A stretch of DNA of 64,000 nt, taken from Triticum aestivum (Eukaryota > Streptophyta > Magnoliopsida > Poales > Poaceae). Below, in pieces: positions 23,001-33,179 of this stretch (positions are counted from its first letter, which is position 1; every line of letters begins with the position of its first letter). The position numbers and the translations under genes are program-made. The notes under the pieces were generated by a model. That model saw only the letters and a program-made list of their open reading frames with translations, ran no database searches and was not told the origin of the DNA. The stretch lies in contig NC_057808.1 in assembly GCF_018294505.1 (NCBI RefSeq), positions 357,666,696-357,730,695 of the forward strand, given 5' to 3'.

Positions 23001-25667
23001 TCGAGTTATCAACTACCAGCATGAGAAGATCAAAGATGTAAGCTTTCTTCTCTCTCTGCTTTTCATATTTCCGCCGCTTCAAATTCAAATGCTCTAATTT
23101 TTTTATAGCATTACCTTTCTTGGTAGACTTGCAAATTGTGCTGGGTATATTCTCTAGCCCGTCTACCATCTAATTTTTTGTGCGCTTGTATCCTACCTCT
23201 ACTTGCTTACCAGAATATAATCTTCCAAGAAATTAATTCTTACACTTGTATAGCCTTTCACGTGCCACAGATGATGCACAATGTTGGTTGGGAATGCTTT
23301 AATTACATTTATGCTGTAATGTCTCCGCAGAGAATGACTATAACCAGTACTATGTTGCCAAAATCATAGGTTTCAATTGACTATTATTTTCACTGATCCC
23401 TTATTTGTTCTTCTCAGTGTGTTCAGTAATCACTGATTGTTTGAATGCTTGATTCCAGGTTCTGGAAAAGGAGTTTCCAAAAGGTGTAGATATTATATAT
23501 GAATCTGTAGGTGGGGACATGTTTGATTTGTGCTTGAATGCGCTCGCAGTCCATGGACGCCTCATTGTAATTGGTATGATCTCTCAGGTAATGTTGACAG
23601 CTTCTGAAAATTATTTCGTTTGAATTATCATGTACTGGGATATTGAAATTTTTGTGAAAAGCTTTATGATTTGTGTGTTTTCATTTGGTGGAGTGAATAA
23701 GCACCCTCCTGAGAATATTCTGAAGAGTCCTTGCTAACATTATTACATAATATATTCCCATCATGCATCTGTATTTAAACTGGAGGCATGGAGTGCACCT
23801 AGGGAAATCATTGATCTATCTTGGTTTGCACATACCACCTATCTGAATTAGTGTCGGCCAATCCTGTTTTCATTGTAGCTGTTTTTACTAAGATGACATA
23901 TCTTAGGGATGAACTGATACCAACTGGTACTGAACAACCCTTGATGTTTTTTTAGTATCAAGGAGAGGAGGGATGGAAGCCGAAGAACTACACTGGACTA
24001 TGTGAGAAGATTCTTGCTAAAAGTCAAACTGTGGTATGTGTGCAGCACAGTATCTGATTTTCTTAGTTGGCATATAGGAATACTTTCTTTGTACTCAATG
24101 TTCATTCAATAAGTTGATCGCGAAACTTGGGTTCTCCTAGATCCAAATCATCACGTAAAGTTTAGCAGTTGGATATCATACAAAGAAATAATGCCGTCTG
24201 TGTTGAAAATTTATGTGTTACATTGTTCGTATGTACCACAAGAGTTCTCTCAGCAAGACTAAAAGGGCCTCCTCGACAGTGCACCGGCATCCAGCTAGTC
24301 CTTACTGTAGTATTAAAAGAAACATGGTATTTTGGTCCATATGCTCGAAATTCTGTGTACCAAAGCAATAGACAAGCAGCAACCTTTAGCTATGGTTGGA
24401 ATCTCTTTATCTGGATCTAGGTCTAGAAATACCATTTTTTTTAATATCGTATCAGACCTTTCAGAAGCTGCAAACTACTCCCTCCGTTCCCAAATATTTG
24501 TCTTTCTAGACATTTTAAATGGACACAACATACGGATATATGTAGACATATTTTAGAGTATAGATTCACTCATTTTGCTTTGTATGTAGTCACTTGTTAA
24601 AATCTCTAGAAAGACAAATATTTAGGAACGGAGGGAGTACTTCCATGCATACTTCATAAACTATACAAGACAGATGTTAAGCCGTATAGATAGATTTGGA
24701 TCCAATAGAACTCTGTCCTAGTGTACTCTTTAGAGCTATGAACTCCATCCCGTTGCAGAAAACTATGAACTTCTTCCTCTCCAATTTCAGGCTGGATTTT
24801 TCCTGGTTCAACATGCTCACATGTGGCAAGATCATCTTGACAAACTATTTGAGTTGTATGCCTCTGGAAAGCTAAAGGTACGCTTCATATTATGTGTTTG
24901 CTGTTTTCTACTTTGCGTGACATTAATTGAGAAAAACTGCGGGTGTTCGGGGCTTTGAGTGCCACCCTAATTCACCCTGCCAATTGGTGGTCCTGTTTAA
25001 AGTAGGTACACATGTCAAACAATGGCCGAATTACAAAACCAAGCAAAGATGTGGGTTGCCGATGCTGGCCCCACAAATCATATAAAGGGAGGAAGGGTAG
25101 ATTACTTAACAAGATTTTTGTCACTGGTTTTGCCATTTTTGCTTCTGCCAAATCAACGGAGCCGTGCCAAATGTTGGCATCAGTCCAAATAGTCGCCAAT
25201 TTCATTTCACCTGAGCTGAGAACTACTTGGAACTAGCAACAACCTTCGTGATCCTCTGGGTTTTCCATTTACTTTCCCGTTAGATCATCACTGAATGGGA
25301 CTTGACTTGCTGTTCTTCATGTTACCTCTCCCCGCACCCAGCAATAGCTCATTGCTACAGAAAATCGTATCAAATCTGCACATGCTTGTATTTTCTCTGT
25401 TCTAACAACTTGGCTTCACATGTCACACCGCATACGACAGGTCTCGCTCGACCCTAAGAAATTCCTGGGCGTTGCTTCCGCGGTGGATGCTGTAGAGTAT
25501 CTTCATTCTGGCAAGAGCGTCGGCAAGGTACCACCCCACCATCTCTGTAACCACAAACGAGCCCGTTCTCGTCTACGCTGATGTAGCTTACAAATTTCCT
25601 TGTGGAACATCTTCAGGTCGTCGTCTGCATCGATCCAGCATACAGCCAGACCCTCGCTAAGCTGTAG
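14064..25667 (+). CDS. NQR: SDR-MDR fusion oxidoreductase (15-PGDH-like plus PTGR3/quinone-oxidoreductase-like), copy A
   Basis: Eighteen GT-AG exons give 634 codons with phase kept throughout: 14064-14118, 14830-15003, 15573-15754, 16579-16684, 17000-17076, 17770-17857, 18636-18825, 20319-20445, 20531-20611, 21999-22100, 22264-22359, 22488-22562, 22918-23037, 23459-23587, 23956-24033, 24791-24877, 25441-25527, 25617-25667. Residues 1-200 are a classical [11 protein letters not shown] at 12-19, Asp37 after beta-2 (favours NAD), NCAG at 98-101, catalytic Asn126, Ser155, Tyr168, Lys172. A linker of about 90 residues, similar to the 15-PGDH C-terminus, leads to a zinc-free MDR domain from about 291: GVNASD at 328-333, nucleotide loop AAAGGTGQF at 440-448. 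The C-terminus is Ala-Lys-Leu, a PTS1-type signal. Overall layout matches Arabidopsis NQR/ARP as I recall it. Inferred role: two-step oxidation and enone reduction of an oxylipin-like substrate in peroxisomes. The substrate is not known. Confidence 0.9.
15855..16229. mobile_element. MITE-like inverted-repeat element in intron 3 of gene A
   Basis: The termini are inverted copies of TTTGGCTYCYGRGCTCCATGGAGC. Between them is 330 bp of A/T-rich sequence without an ORF. The inner palindrome GCTCCATGGAGC occurs at both ends. I found no convincing target-site duplication, so the superfamily (Mutator-type most likely) is uncertain. Confidence 0.65.
17122..17178. mobile_element. Stowaway-like MITE (57 bp) in intron 5 of gene A
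   Basis: TACTCCCTCTGTAAACTAAT and its inverse flank a tiny core, with TA at both ends. This is the Tc1/mariner-derived Stowaway signature, shortened by internal deletion. Confidence 0.85.
19220..19920 (-). mobile_element. LINE fragment (zf-RVT region) in intron 7 of gene A, antisense
   Basis: On the minus strand, 19896-19651 and an overlapping frame read like the C-terminal zf-RVT domain of plant L1-type LINE ORF2 ([17 protein letters not shown], then [13 protein letters not shown]). This region normally follows the reverse transcriptase. Stops interrupt it, and neither an RT core nor a 5' end is present, so it is a 5'-truncated, decayed insertion. The edges are approximate. Confidence 0.7.
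20955..21043. mobile_element. Stowaway-like MITE in intron 9 of gene A
   Basis: TACTCCCTCTGTAAACTAAT begins it and the inverse ending ACAGAGGGAGTA closes it at 21043. It is 89 bp with TA flanks and belongs to the same family as the 57 bp element in intron 5. Confidence 0.85.
21406..21581. mobile_element. Tourist-like MITE in intron 9 of gene A
   Basis: The ends GGCTCAGTTTG and its near inverse (AAACGGAGCC) are flanked by TAA on each side (21403-21405, 21582-21584). A 3 bp TAA/TTA duplication suggests a PIF/Harbinger (Tourist) MITE, 176 bp long, with no coding capacity. Confidence 0.55.
24476..24639. mobile_element. Stowaway MITE in intron 15 of gene A
   Basis: TACTCCCTCCGTTCCCAAAT and its inverse (ATTTAGGAACGGAGGGAGTA) bound 164 bp that fold into a near-complete hairpin. 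The ends are TA. It is a typical Triticeae Stowaway. Confidence 0.92.
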
Positions 25668-26130
25668 CCTGTACTCCGCAGAGACGTCATCACAATGCAT
25701 GACGCAGGAAATGTAATTTATGACAAGTGCGTACGTTATGGTGGTGCACATTCAGTGTCGAGGCGAGGAACTTAGTAGTTGCATAGTAAAGTCACCGTGT
25801 AGCTCGGTTGTCTGATCAGTTTGCAACCGGCCAAGCGTTATATAGAAACCAAATAAGTGTACGATTCCACATACCATGCCTAAATAAATGAATAGATTGC
25901 TCAGTTCAGTGGTGCGTTATACTAAATGTTTTGTGCAGAACTTGTGTTGGGTGTAAGAAAATTTTGCACGCGTTCATATAGTGGGCTTTTGCTCTTTGAT
26001 TCCTTCAAAAAAGAAAAAGTAGATGAAAGCTAAGCAAGAGAGCTGCTTCAACTGGATCCTCTTCATCAGTTTGGACTTTGGACTTTTAGATGAATTGGCT
26101 GAAGCATTAATTCAGTATTTAAGTGCCAAC
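25668..26130 (+). other. 3' UTR and downstream flank of gene A
   Basis: No gene is seen. An AATAAATGAATAG stretch near 25883 is a plausible polyadenylation signal, about 220 bases after the stop codon. The rest is ordinary AT-rich flank. Confidence 0.45.
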
Positions 26131-26227
26131 TACTCCCTTCGCCCTAAAATAAGTGTATCAATTTTGTACTAACTTTAGTATAAAATTGTACTAAGCTTGA
26201 GACACTTACTTTGGAACGAAGGAAGTA
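26131..26227. mobile_element. Stowaway-like MITE
   Basis: TACTCCCTTCGCCCTAAAAT and the inverse ending TTTGGAACGAAGGAAGTA bound 97 bp with TA ends. It lies in the 3' flank of gene A. Confidence 0.85.
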
Positions 26228-26367
26228 CATATGAACTGGCTGAAGCATGAATTTAAAACCAACTACAAAGAATAATACTTGAAACTTGAAAACGCCCTGG
26301 CCACCTACACAGCATATATGCATGTGAACTTTGCCTCTTTATTAATCTTGTTCCAGGCTTTGAGCTC

Positions 26368-26579
26368 CTAGGTTTGCTTGCTCAAGCATTCCATCTTGAA
26401 CCTGAGACTCGGCTTGCCTCTCAACTTCCGATCCAGCTGAGACGTCATGCTCTCGATCTCCACTGAAATCGTGCAAAAAAACACCTCACCTCCCACCATA
26501 AACTTCCATTATCACTACCTTTCCTCTTCCCACTTGCAACTGATTCTGCCCAATGAAGCTCCCGCATTCTGACATGCAG
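26368..26579 (-). pseudogene. Candidate 3' exons of an unrecognised gene (two exons)
   Basis: On the minus strand an exon 26579-26519 (acceptor CTGCAG, donor AAAG/GTAGTG) and a terminal exon 26462-26368 (acceptor ATTTCAG, stop TAG) join in phase to give about 51 codons: LHVRMRELHWAESVASGKRK continuing EIESMTSQLDRKLRGKPS and ending KQT. Charge pattern and length suggest a coiled-coil tail. I do not recognise the family. Upstream sequence is cut by a MITE at 26786-27023 and by the Copia element at 27149, so this looks like the stranded tail of a gene, or a chance pair of splice sites. Confidence 0.35.
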
Positions 26580-26785
26580 CTGCAGAGAAATCATTTGACC
26601 ATTCAGCAAGTATTATGTAGCAGAAATAACACAACTGGGAGAGCACAAATATTTTGAGCTAGCTCATAAGGCTGCTGTGTACGTCTAGTAAATTTATCAT
26701 CATGTGTATGCTTTAAGACAAATCCTGGATGTTGATCATCCACAAAAGCACAAACCAAAGCAACCTAGCATGGGATTTAATCAAG

Positions 26786-27023
26786 TACTATCTCCGTCCT
26801 GGTTTATTAGTCCCCTTTGTATTCTGTGCCAAATTTTAACCTTAAATTTAACTAACAAAATATTAATGCATGTTATAAAAAATAATATAATTAAAAACCA
26901 TATTCAAATACGAATCAAACGATATAATTTTTGATGACATGCATTAATATTTTATTAGTTAAATCTTTAGTCAAAATTTAGCACAAAATACTAAGAGGAC
27001 TTATAAACCAGGAGGAGGTAGTA
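26786..27023. mobile_element. Stowaway-like MITE
   Basis: TACTATCTCCGTCCTGGTTT and its inverse (AAACCAGGAGGAGGTAGTA) bound a 238 bp A/T-rich hairpin. The inner arms (AAATTTTAACCTTAAATTTA and the mirror sequence) are also inverted. TA flanks. Confidence 0.85.
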
Positions 27024-27148
27024 ATCAGCAATTGACATGCCGATCCTACTGTTGGAGACAATTGCTCAAGAGACAATTCTGAGTTTGGCAGACCTTCCCC
27101 TCGTCAACTCAGTGTTTCATGAAAAGAAAAGAAAAAGTACCTAGGAGG

Positions 27149-27448
27149 TGTTCCGCAACTCCGCCGGCGAGTCCGGTCCGAGGTTGCGGAGCGAGAGCGA
27201 GCGTCGTAGACGAAGTAGTCGAAGTAGTCGAAGTATGCGAAAGTAAAATGACACAGAGAGATGGAGGAGACCAGCTTTATTAATCAATGATCAGGTGTTA
27301 CAATGATGGCTCCTCGTTGCTTTATATAGGGGGTAGGTGGTCAAGGGATAAGTACCCACTTAACGTAAAGTGGGGGAAACGGGAGGGGATACCCCGCGCT
27401 GCACGCACGAGGCGCGCCGCCACCCCACAATGACCCGGTTTCCCAACA
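27149..27448 (-). repeat. 3' LTR of the Copia element
   Basis: A 300 bp LTR bounded by TG and CA as read on the plus strand. It has one extra copy of a 9-base AGTAGTCGA unit compared with the other LTR and is followed inward by the polypurine tract. Confidence 0.93.
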
Positions 27449-27667
27449 CTCCCCCTTGGGTAATTATCCGTATATCCATGCCTCAAAACTCCGAAAAACT
27501 CAGTGGGAAAAAATGTGGAGAAAGAGCACACAGTATACGTTGTTGTATTGCACGAATTGCCTCGTCAAAAACCTCGTGTGAGAAACATCAGGAAAACTCA
27601 CTCAAGGGAAAAAGAGTACAATCCACTCAACCATCAAGTTGAGTACTCGATCATCAGGATTGAGATT

Positions 27668-30652
27668 TTATCGACGAGTTTGTGAAGTTTCTCCCCCTGA
27701 ACCTTGCATCTCTCTAAGTCTCATCATACCGATTCCACGCACACACCTCTCTAAGGTTGATGCCGGTAATGATTTAGTGAACTTATCAGCAAGATTGTCA
27801 CAGGACTTAGTATGCAAAACTCTCACCTCGTTCAACTGTTGCAGCTCATGTGCATAGAAGAACTTGGGACTAATATGCTTTGTGAGGTTACTCTTCACAT
27901 AACCCATCTGGACTTGTGCAACACAAGCAGCATTATCTTCATAGATAATGGTAGGGGTTTGTACGGTGTTCAGCCCACATGTCTGCTGAATGTGGCCGAT
28001 CATCCGCCGAAGCGATACACACTCTTTTGACGCTTCGAATAGTGCCATGATTTTCGAGTGGTTCGTGGAAGTCGACACAAGTGTTTGCTTGGACGATTTC
28101 CAGGAAAACGCAGTTCCACCACAAAGGAAAACATACCCAGTCTGCGATTTGCAATCATGCGGGTCCGACAGGTACCCAGCATCGGCATAGCCTATAATAG
28201 ATAGGTCTTGATTCCTCTTATAAAATAGACCAAGATCTTTGGTCCCTTGCAGGTAACGGAAGACGTCCTTGACACCTTTCCAATGTCTTTTGGTAGGTTC
28301 AGAACTGTACCGAGCAAGCAAACTGACGGCGAAAGCAATGTCTGGCCGTGTACAATTTGCGAGGTACATGAGTGCTCCAACTGCACTTAGGTAAGGAACC
28401 TCTGGTCCCAGAGTTTCCTCCCCCTCTTCCTTTGGCCTGAACGGGTCCTTGTCTGGCTGTAAAGATCTTCCGACCATCGGGGTCTTAGAAGGATATGCCT
28501 TATCAAATCCAAATCTTTCCAACACCTTCTGGGTGTAGGCCGACTGGTGCACTAGAATCCCATCAGGGGAATGTTCAAGTTGCAGACCTAGACAGAACTT
28601 GGTTTTACCCAAATCCTTCATCTCGAATTCCGACATCAGGTAGGAACTCGCTTCCTCAATATCCTCAGGTGTACCGATTATGTTTAAATCGTCCACGTAC
28701 ACCGAGATTATACAGAATCCATCTTGGGATCGCCGTATAAAAACACATGGGCAATCTTTATTGCTCGTGTAGCCTTTCTCATGAAGGAAATCACTTAAGC
28801 GATTGTACCACATTCTACCGGACTGTCTGAGTCCGTACAGTGCCTTTTGAAGTTGAACACTGTATAGACCCCTATTTGCTCTATCATGGTTCGGAACAGG
28901 GATACCTTCTGGAACCTTCATGTATATGTTCGAATCCAAGTTACCATATAGGTAAGCAGTGACAACATCCATTAGTTTCATTTTCAAGCCCATGTTTATT
29001 GCCATCGAGATCAAGTATCTAAAGGTAACTCCATCCATGACTGGGGAATAAGTCTCCTCAAAATCGACACCTGGTCGTTGAGTGAACCCTTGAGCAACGA
29101 GCCTTGCTTTGTACCGTACTACCTTATTATTTTCATCTCTCTTTCGAACAAAAACCCACCTATGGCCAACAGGGCGAATGTGGGGAGGAGTTCGACAAAC
29201 TGGTCCGAACACCTTCCTTTTGTTGAGAGATAATAATTCGGCAGTAATTGCCTGCTGCCAATCTTTCCAATCCGACCTTTTCTTGCAATCAGCGAGCGTG
29301 TTAGGCTCAGGGTCAAGATCTATGATTGAGGCAATTTTCGTAGCAAAGTTGATGTCGACAATCACCGTTGCTTGGTTCAGGGACTCCCCCGTATAAATAT
29401 AATTTATGGCCATTTCGTCATGGAGCGCATCAGGCGCAAACACTTGCTCTACCAAATTTCCCATTATGGGAGCAAGGTCCTTTAGATTTCCCGCGCCGAT
29501 GTGTGCGCTCACATCTCCGCTGGGTGTTTCCCCTATGGGAAAGTTTAAGTCCGGAATTTCGTGCACTGAATTTTCCGTACTTGTGCCAGGTCTCGACTGG
29601 CTCCCCGTTTCAATTTGGGGTACTTTGGTGACAGGCTGTGATAAATCTCTCTTATCCTTTTTCGTCGGGCGTCCCCGAGTACTTGGGATTTGAGAAGCCG
29701 GATTTCTCGTCCTTTTAGGCCTTTGGATGGGAGCGGGCATACCATCATTTTTCTTCGGTATTTCAACCCTTTCCGGTGCATTGCGCGCGTGCACATGCGA
29801 TTTTGTCACAGTCTTTAAGTCACTAAAGTGGTCGGGTAGTTGATTTGCTAAAGACTGCAAATCTATTATCTTTTGGACTTCTCTCTCAGTTTCAGCAGTG
29901 CGCGGGTCATGAGCGTGGATCCCCGTGGCTTGCCACGTGATTTCTCGACTTTTAGCATCAAGGGGTTGATTCTCTCCCCCTAAAGTCGGGAAAAGATCCT
30001 CGTCAAAAATGCAATCAGCAAAACGAGCCGTGTGACAGTCACCTGTCATGGGGTCCAGATACCTGATTATGGACACAGTCTCATAACCAACGTATATCCC
30101 CGACTTATGGAGCGGGCCCATCGCCGATCGCTGAGGGGGTGGTATTGGTACATATACCTGGCAACCGAACCTACGAAGGTGGGAAATTTTCGGTGCCGAC
30201 CCTTGCGCAAGTTGAACAGGAGAGTGGATGTTGTAGGCCGACGGTCGAAAGTTGATGAGATTAGCCGCGTGTAACACCGCGTGGCCCCAACATGTAGTTG
30301 GTAAATTACAACCCTGAAGGAGCGGTCGGGCAATGAATTTAATTCTTTTAATCAATGCCTCGGCAAGTCCATTTTGTGTATGAACATGTGGTACCGAGTG
30401 CTCAACTTTGATTCCCATTGCCATGCAATAATCATCGAACGCCTTTGAAGTAAATTCTCCGGCGTTGTCCATTCGAATAGACTTTATACGATAATCCGGG
30501 AAATTATTCCGCATTTGTATGATCTGTGAGATCAATTTTGCAAAGGCATGGTTCCTTGTTGACAGTAGGCAAACATTGGACCATTTAGAGGAAGCATCAA
30601 TGAGCACCATGAAGTACCGAAACGGCCCGTGAGGGGCTGAATTGGACCGCAT
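27668..30652 (-). CDS. Copia pol: integrase core, reverse transcriptase and RNase H
   Basis: This is a 994-codon frame. It starts inside the integrase: second and third acidic residues of the D-D-E triad lie in IRMDNAGEF and NGLAEALIKRIK. A long acidic linker follows, then the RT palm (KARLVAQGFTQRPGVDFEE, MKLMDVVTAYLYGNLD) and catalytic YVDD in ISVYVDDLNIIG. RNase H shows YADAGYLSD and YEDNAACV, ending in the Copia DKFTKSLP tail. Its natural upstream part (protease and integrase N-terminus) is in the neighbouring frame 31299-30532, shifted by one base near 30630. Apart from that shift the polyprotein is complete. Products would process, copy and insert the element's cDNA. Confidence 0.92.
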   Translation of the reverse strand: MRSNSAPHGPFRYFMVLIDASSKWSNVCLLSTRNHAFAKLISQIIQMRNNFPDYRIKSIRMDNAGEFTSKAFDDYCMAMGIKVEHSVPHVHTQNGLAEALIKRIKFIARPLLQGCNLPTTCWGHAVLHAANLINFRPSAYNIHSPVQLAQGSAPKISHLRRFGCQVYVPIPPPQRSAMGPLHKSGIYVGYETVSIIRYLDPMTGDCHTARFADCIFDEDLFPTLGGENQPLDAKSREITWQATGIHAHDPRTAETEREVQKIIDLQSLANQLPDHFSDLKTVTKSHVHARNAPERVEIPKKNDGMPAPIQRPKRTRNPASQIPSTRGRPTKKDKRDLSQPVTKVPQIETGSQSRPGTSTENSVHEIPDLNFPIGETPSGDVSAHIGAGNLKDLAPIMGNLVEQVFAPDALHDEMAINYIYTGESLNQATVIVDINFATKIASIIDLDPEPNTLADCKKRSDWKDWQQAITAELLSLNKRKVFGPVCRTPPHIRPVGHRWVFVRKRDENNKVVRYKARLVAQGFTQRPGVDFEETYSPVMDGVTFRYLISMAINMGLKMKLMDVVTAYLYGNLDSNIYMKVPEGIPVPNHDRANRGLYSVQLQKALYGLRQSGRMWYNRLSDFLHEKGYTSNKDCPCVFIRRSQDGFCIISVYVDDLNIIGTPEDIEEASSYLMSEFEMKDLGKTKFCLGLQLEHSPDGILVHQSAYTQKVLERFGFDKAYPSKTPMVGRSLQPDKDPFRPKEEGEETLGPEVPYLSAVGALMYLANCTRPDIAFAVSLLARYSSEPTKRHWKGVKDVFRYLQGTKDLGLFYKRNQDLSIIGYADAGYLSDPHDCKSQTGYVFLCGGTAFSWKSSKQTLVSTSTNHSKIMALFEASKECVSLRRMIGHIQQTCGLNTVQTPTIIYEDNAACVAQVQMGYVKSNLTKHISPKFFYAHELQQLNEVRVLHTKSCDNLADKFTKSLPASTLERCVRGIGMMRLREMQGSGGETSQTRR

Positions 30653-31299
30653 ATGTCCCCTTGGATACGTTCCAAGAACGCGGGGATTTCATCCCTCACC
30701 TTGAGGGGTGATGGCCTAATGACTAACTTCCCCTTAGCGCATGCGGAGCACACGAAATCATCAGGATTCGGGAAGTTCTTCACGTTAACATTATGGCCAT
30801 GCGAGTTGTTAATTATATTTCTCATCATCCTAAGTCCGGGGTGGCCTAACCTATCGTGCCAGAGGCAGAAGAGTTCAGAGCTTCTAAAGACGGTCTTGAG
30901 GGTAGTGTACACGGGCGGTGCTACTATCTTAGTGTAGTATAGCCCTGTGTCAAACGAAGGAAGCCTTTCGATAACATGTTTACCACCTGCATCCCGCTTT
31001 GTGATGAGTAGGCATTCCTTGCCGTTTTCATCATCGGTCTCAACATGGAAACCATTAGCGCGGATGTCTCTAAAGCTCAATAGAGTACGAGTCGACTCCG
31101 GGTACAACAACGCATCATTAATGATCAAAGTTGTTCCCATGGGGAGTATAATAGTGGCTCGTCCGGAGCCAACTATGTGAGAACCGCAGCCGGCGATTGT
31201 CATAATACTTCCCGGAGATTTTTTAATGGACTCAAAGTACTTAGTTTCTCGTAAAATGGTATGAGTGGTGGCGCTATCGGCAAGGCACGTTTCCTCCAT
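30532..31299 (-). CDS. Copia protease, pre-integrase zinc domain and integrase N-terminus
   Basis: A 255-codon frame upstream of the main pol frame. It has the protease active-site block ADSATTHTIL (Asp-Ser-Ala), then the pre-integrase HHCC-like finger (WHDRLGHPG, CSACAKGK) and the first integrase Asp in IQGDICGPIQP. At about 30630 the reading passes into the 27668-30652 frame after a one-base change within a run of C. Whether this start is real or part of a longer gag-pol frame is unclear, since about 250 non-coding bases separate it from gag. Confidence 0.88.
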   Translation of the reverse strand: MEETCLADSATTHTILRETKYFESIKKSPGSIMTIAGCGSHIVGSGRATIILPMGTTLIINDALLYPESTRTLLSFRDIRANGFHVETDDENGKECLLITKRDAGGKHVIERLPSFDTGLYYTKIVAPPVYTTLKTVFRSSELFCLWHDRLGHPGLRMMRNIINNSHGHNVNVKNFPNPDDFVCSACAKGKLVIRPSPLKVRDEIPAFLERIQGDICGPIQPLTGRFGTSWCSLMLPLNGPMFAYCQQGTMPLQN

Positions 31300-31548
31300 T
31301 CGGGCGCCACACGCGTTCTAAATTATGACATCTAATTAATGTAATGAGGAAGAAAATACATTAAAAATAAATGCACACATCTCAGAACATAACATGCTAT
31401 CATGTATAAATAATGGAATAAATGAATAAATGTCATCCAATCGCCAAAGTAAAGAATAAGTTTATGCTCTCATAGAGCTTACAACCAAATCGAATTTATT
31501 CAATTTTATTGTATCAAAGCACGGAATCGTGATAACCAAAGAGGTATG

Positions 31549-32689
31549 CTAAGTGGACTCGGTGAAGAAGCCATTCACTTCCGCCGCAATCTCCATACTA
31601 GTGAGCTGATCCTCCTCAGAAATTATCTTGGAGGCAGCATCAATGTCTAGTGGCGGCGCCGCCGAGGCGGCCATGTGGTCAACCTCCATGGCGACGTGGG
31701 CCTCGGTAGAGACCGCCAAAGCTGCCGCGATGGGCACCACGGGGGTCGCCTCTATAGGCGCAACAGGGGGAGTAGCAATCATCACGGGTGCCGCCATGGG
31801 CGCCGGTGGAGCTCCCTCCTGAACCAAGGCGAGGTGCGTCTCACGCGCCTTTCGAGCCTTATATGCATCAACGACCTCCTGTGGTGCGCGGCACTGGCGG
31901 GAGAAATGCTCCACCGAGCCACAACGGAAGCAGTCCTGAGGCCTTTGCCCTCCCTTGCCCGGCTTGTTCTGCTTAGCCGGGGCGGGGGGGGTGAGGGCCC
32001 TTCTTCTTGCCCTTCCGGCCCCTCTTCTTCTGTTGAGGCTTGCGAACTTTGAGAGCGTTCACCTCCTGGCGAGAACTCCCCCCAAGTGGTTGCGCGACAA
32101 AGTTCTTTTTGAGAACCTCATCTTGCGCCTCCGCCACCTGGAGGATGTCAATCAACTCTGAATACCTCGTGTAGTTCCCCTGGCGGTAGTTCCGTGAGGA
32201 CTGGACCGCGTCGGGGTGGAAAGTGGATAGGGTTTTCTCAATCTTCTGGGAGTCGGTAATCTCAGTACCACACAACCGAAGAGTCGTACAAATCCGGTGC
32301 AGAGCCGAATTGTACTCCCCAACCGTCTTGAAGTCCGCAAACCTCAGACGGATCCACTCTGCCTCTGCACGTGGCTTCACAGTGTACTTCAGCCGCTCAA
32401 ACCGCTGCTTAAGAGCGGTCCAAAGGCCAGAAGCACTGCGCTCAGCCATATACTCATCTTTCAGAGTAGGTGACAGGTGATGACGGAGAAAGTGCAGAGC
32501 CTGCGCATTCTCAATCTCGAACTTGGGATCAGTGACGGCCAGCTGGGCCCCCTTACCGATCGCCCTCAGGAGGGTTTTGCCCTGGAGAAAGATCTCGCAG
32601 TCCGAGGACCATGACAGGTAGTTCAGCCCTGTCTGGGCCAACTCAGAAAACTCCTTGTGGACAATTCCGGCCATCTGCGATTTATGCAA
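31549..32689 (-). CDS. Copia gag with CCHC knuckle, split by a homopolymer shift
   Basis: The frame 32689-31973 gives about 238 residues of Copia gag (UBN2-like; LSWSSDCEIFLQGK, LWTALKQRFERLKY). At a run of eight C/G near 31985 the frame is lost. Shifting by one base restores PAKQNKPGKGG, then the zinc knuckle CFRCGSVEHFSRQC (CX2CX4HX4C) and an Ala/Pro-rich tail ending at 31549. One slipped base in a homopolymer is the only visible lesion, so the parent element may have had a single gag frame. Confidence 0.85.
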
Positions 32690-33179
32690 AAATCATGAGA
32701 TTACAGCAGGTAATCTTTTGCACAAAGCGATGTTGATAAACTTATTCAATAAAATGACGTTCCAATATTTAAAACATGCTATTATATGACTTACTAAATG
32801 ATTAAGAGTGCTAAACAATTAATCTACAGCAGTAAAATCATACAATAATATCATGTTACAAAAGATAGCATGTTAAGCGCATCTAGTATGTGAAAACTAG
32901 CCCAAAAATTGAATTCCCGAGGCATTTATAAGCCTAAATACGCATTTTCAGCGAAAACAGACAGTTCCAGGGGTTTCTATGCGAAATATTACAGCAGGAA
33001 TAAACTACGCAGAAAAACAGGAAACTCCAGGGGCTAAAACGCAATTCGCCGCGCTGCAGCCGGCGCCACCCTCTTTTTTTATATGTCCGAAGGCCCACGG
33101 CCAGGCCCATCAGGGGCCGGTCCAGCCAGGCCCAGCAGGCCGGCCCGGGGCGTTGCACTGCCCACCAGGAGGGTGACGC

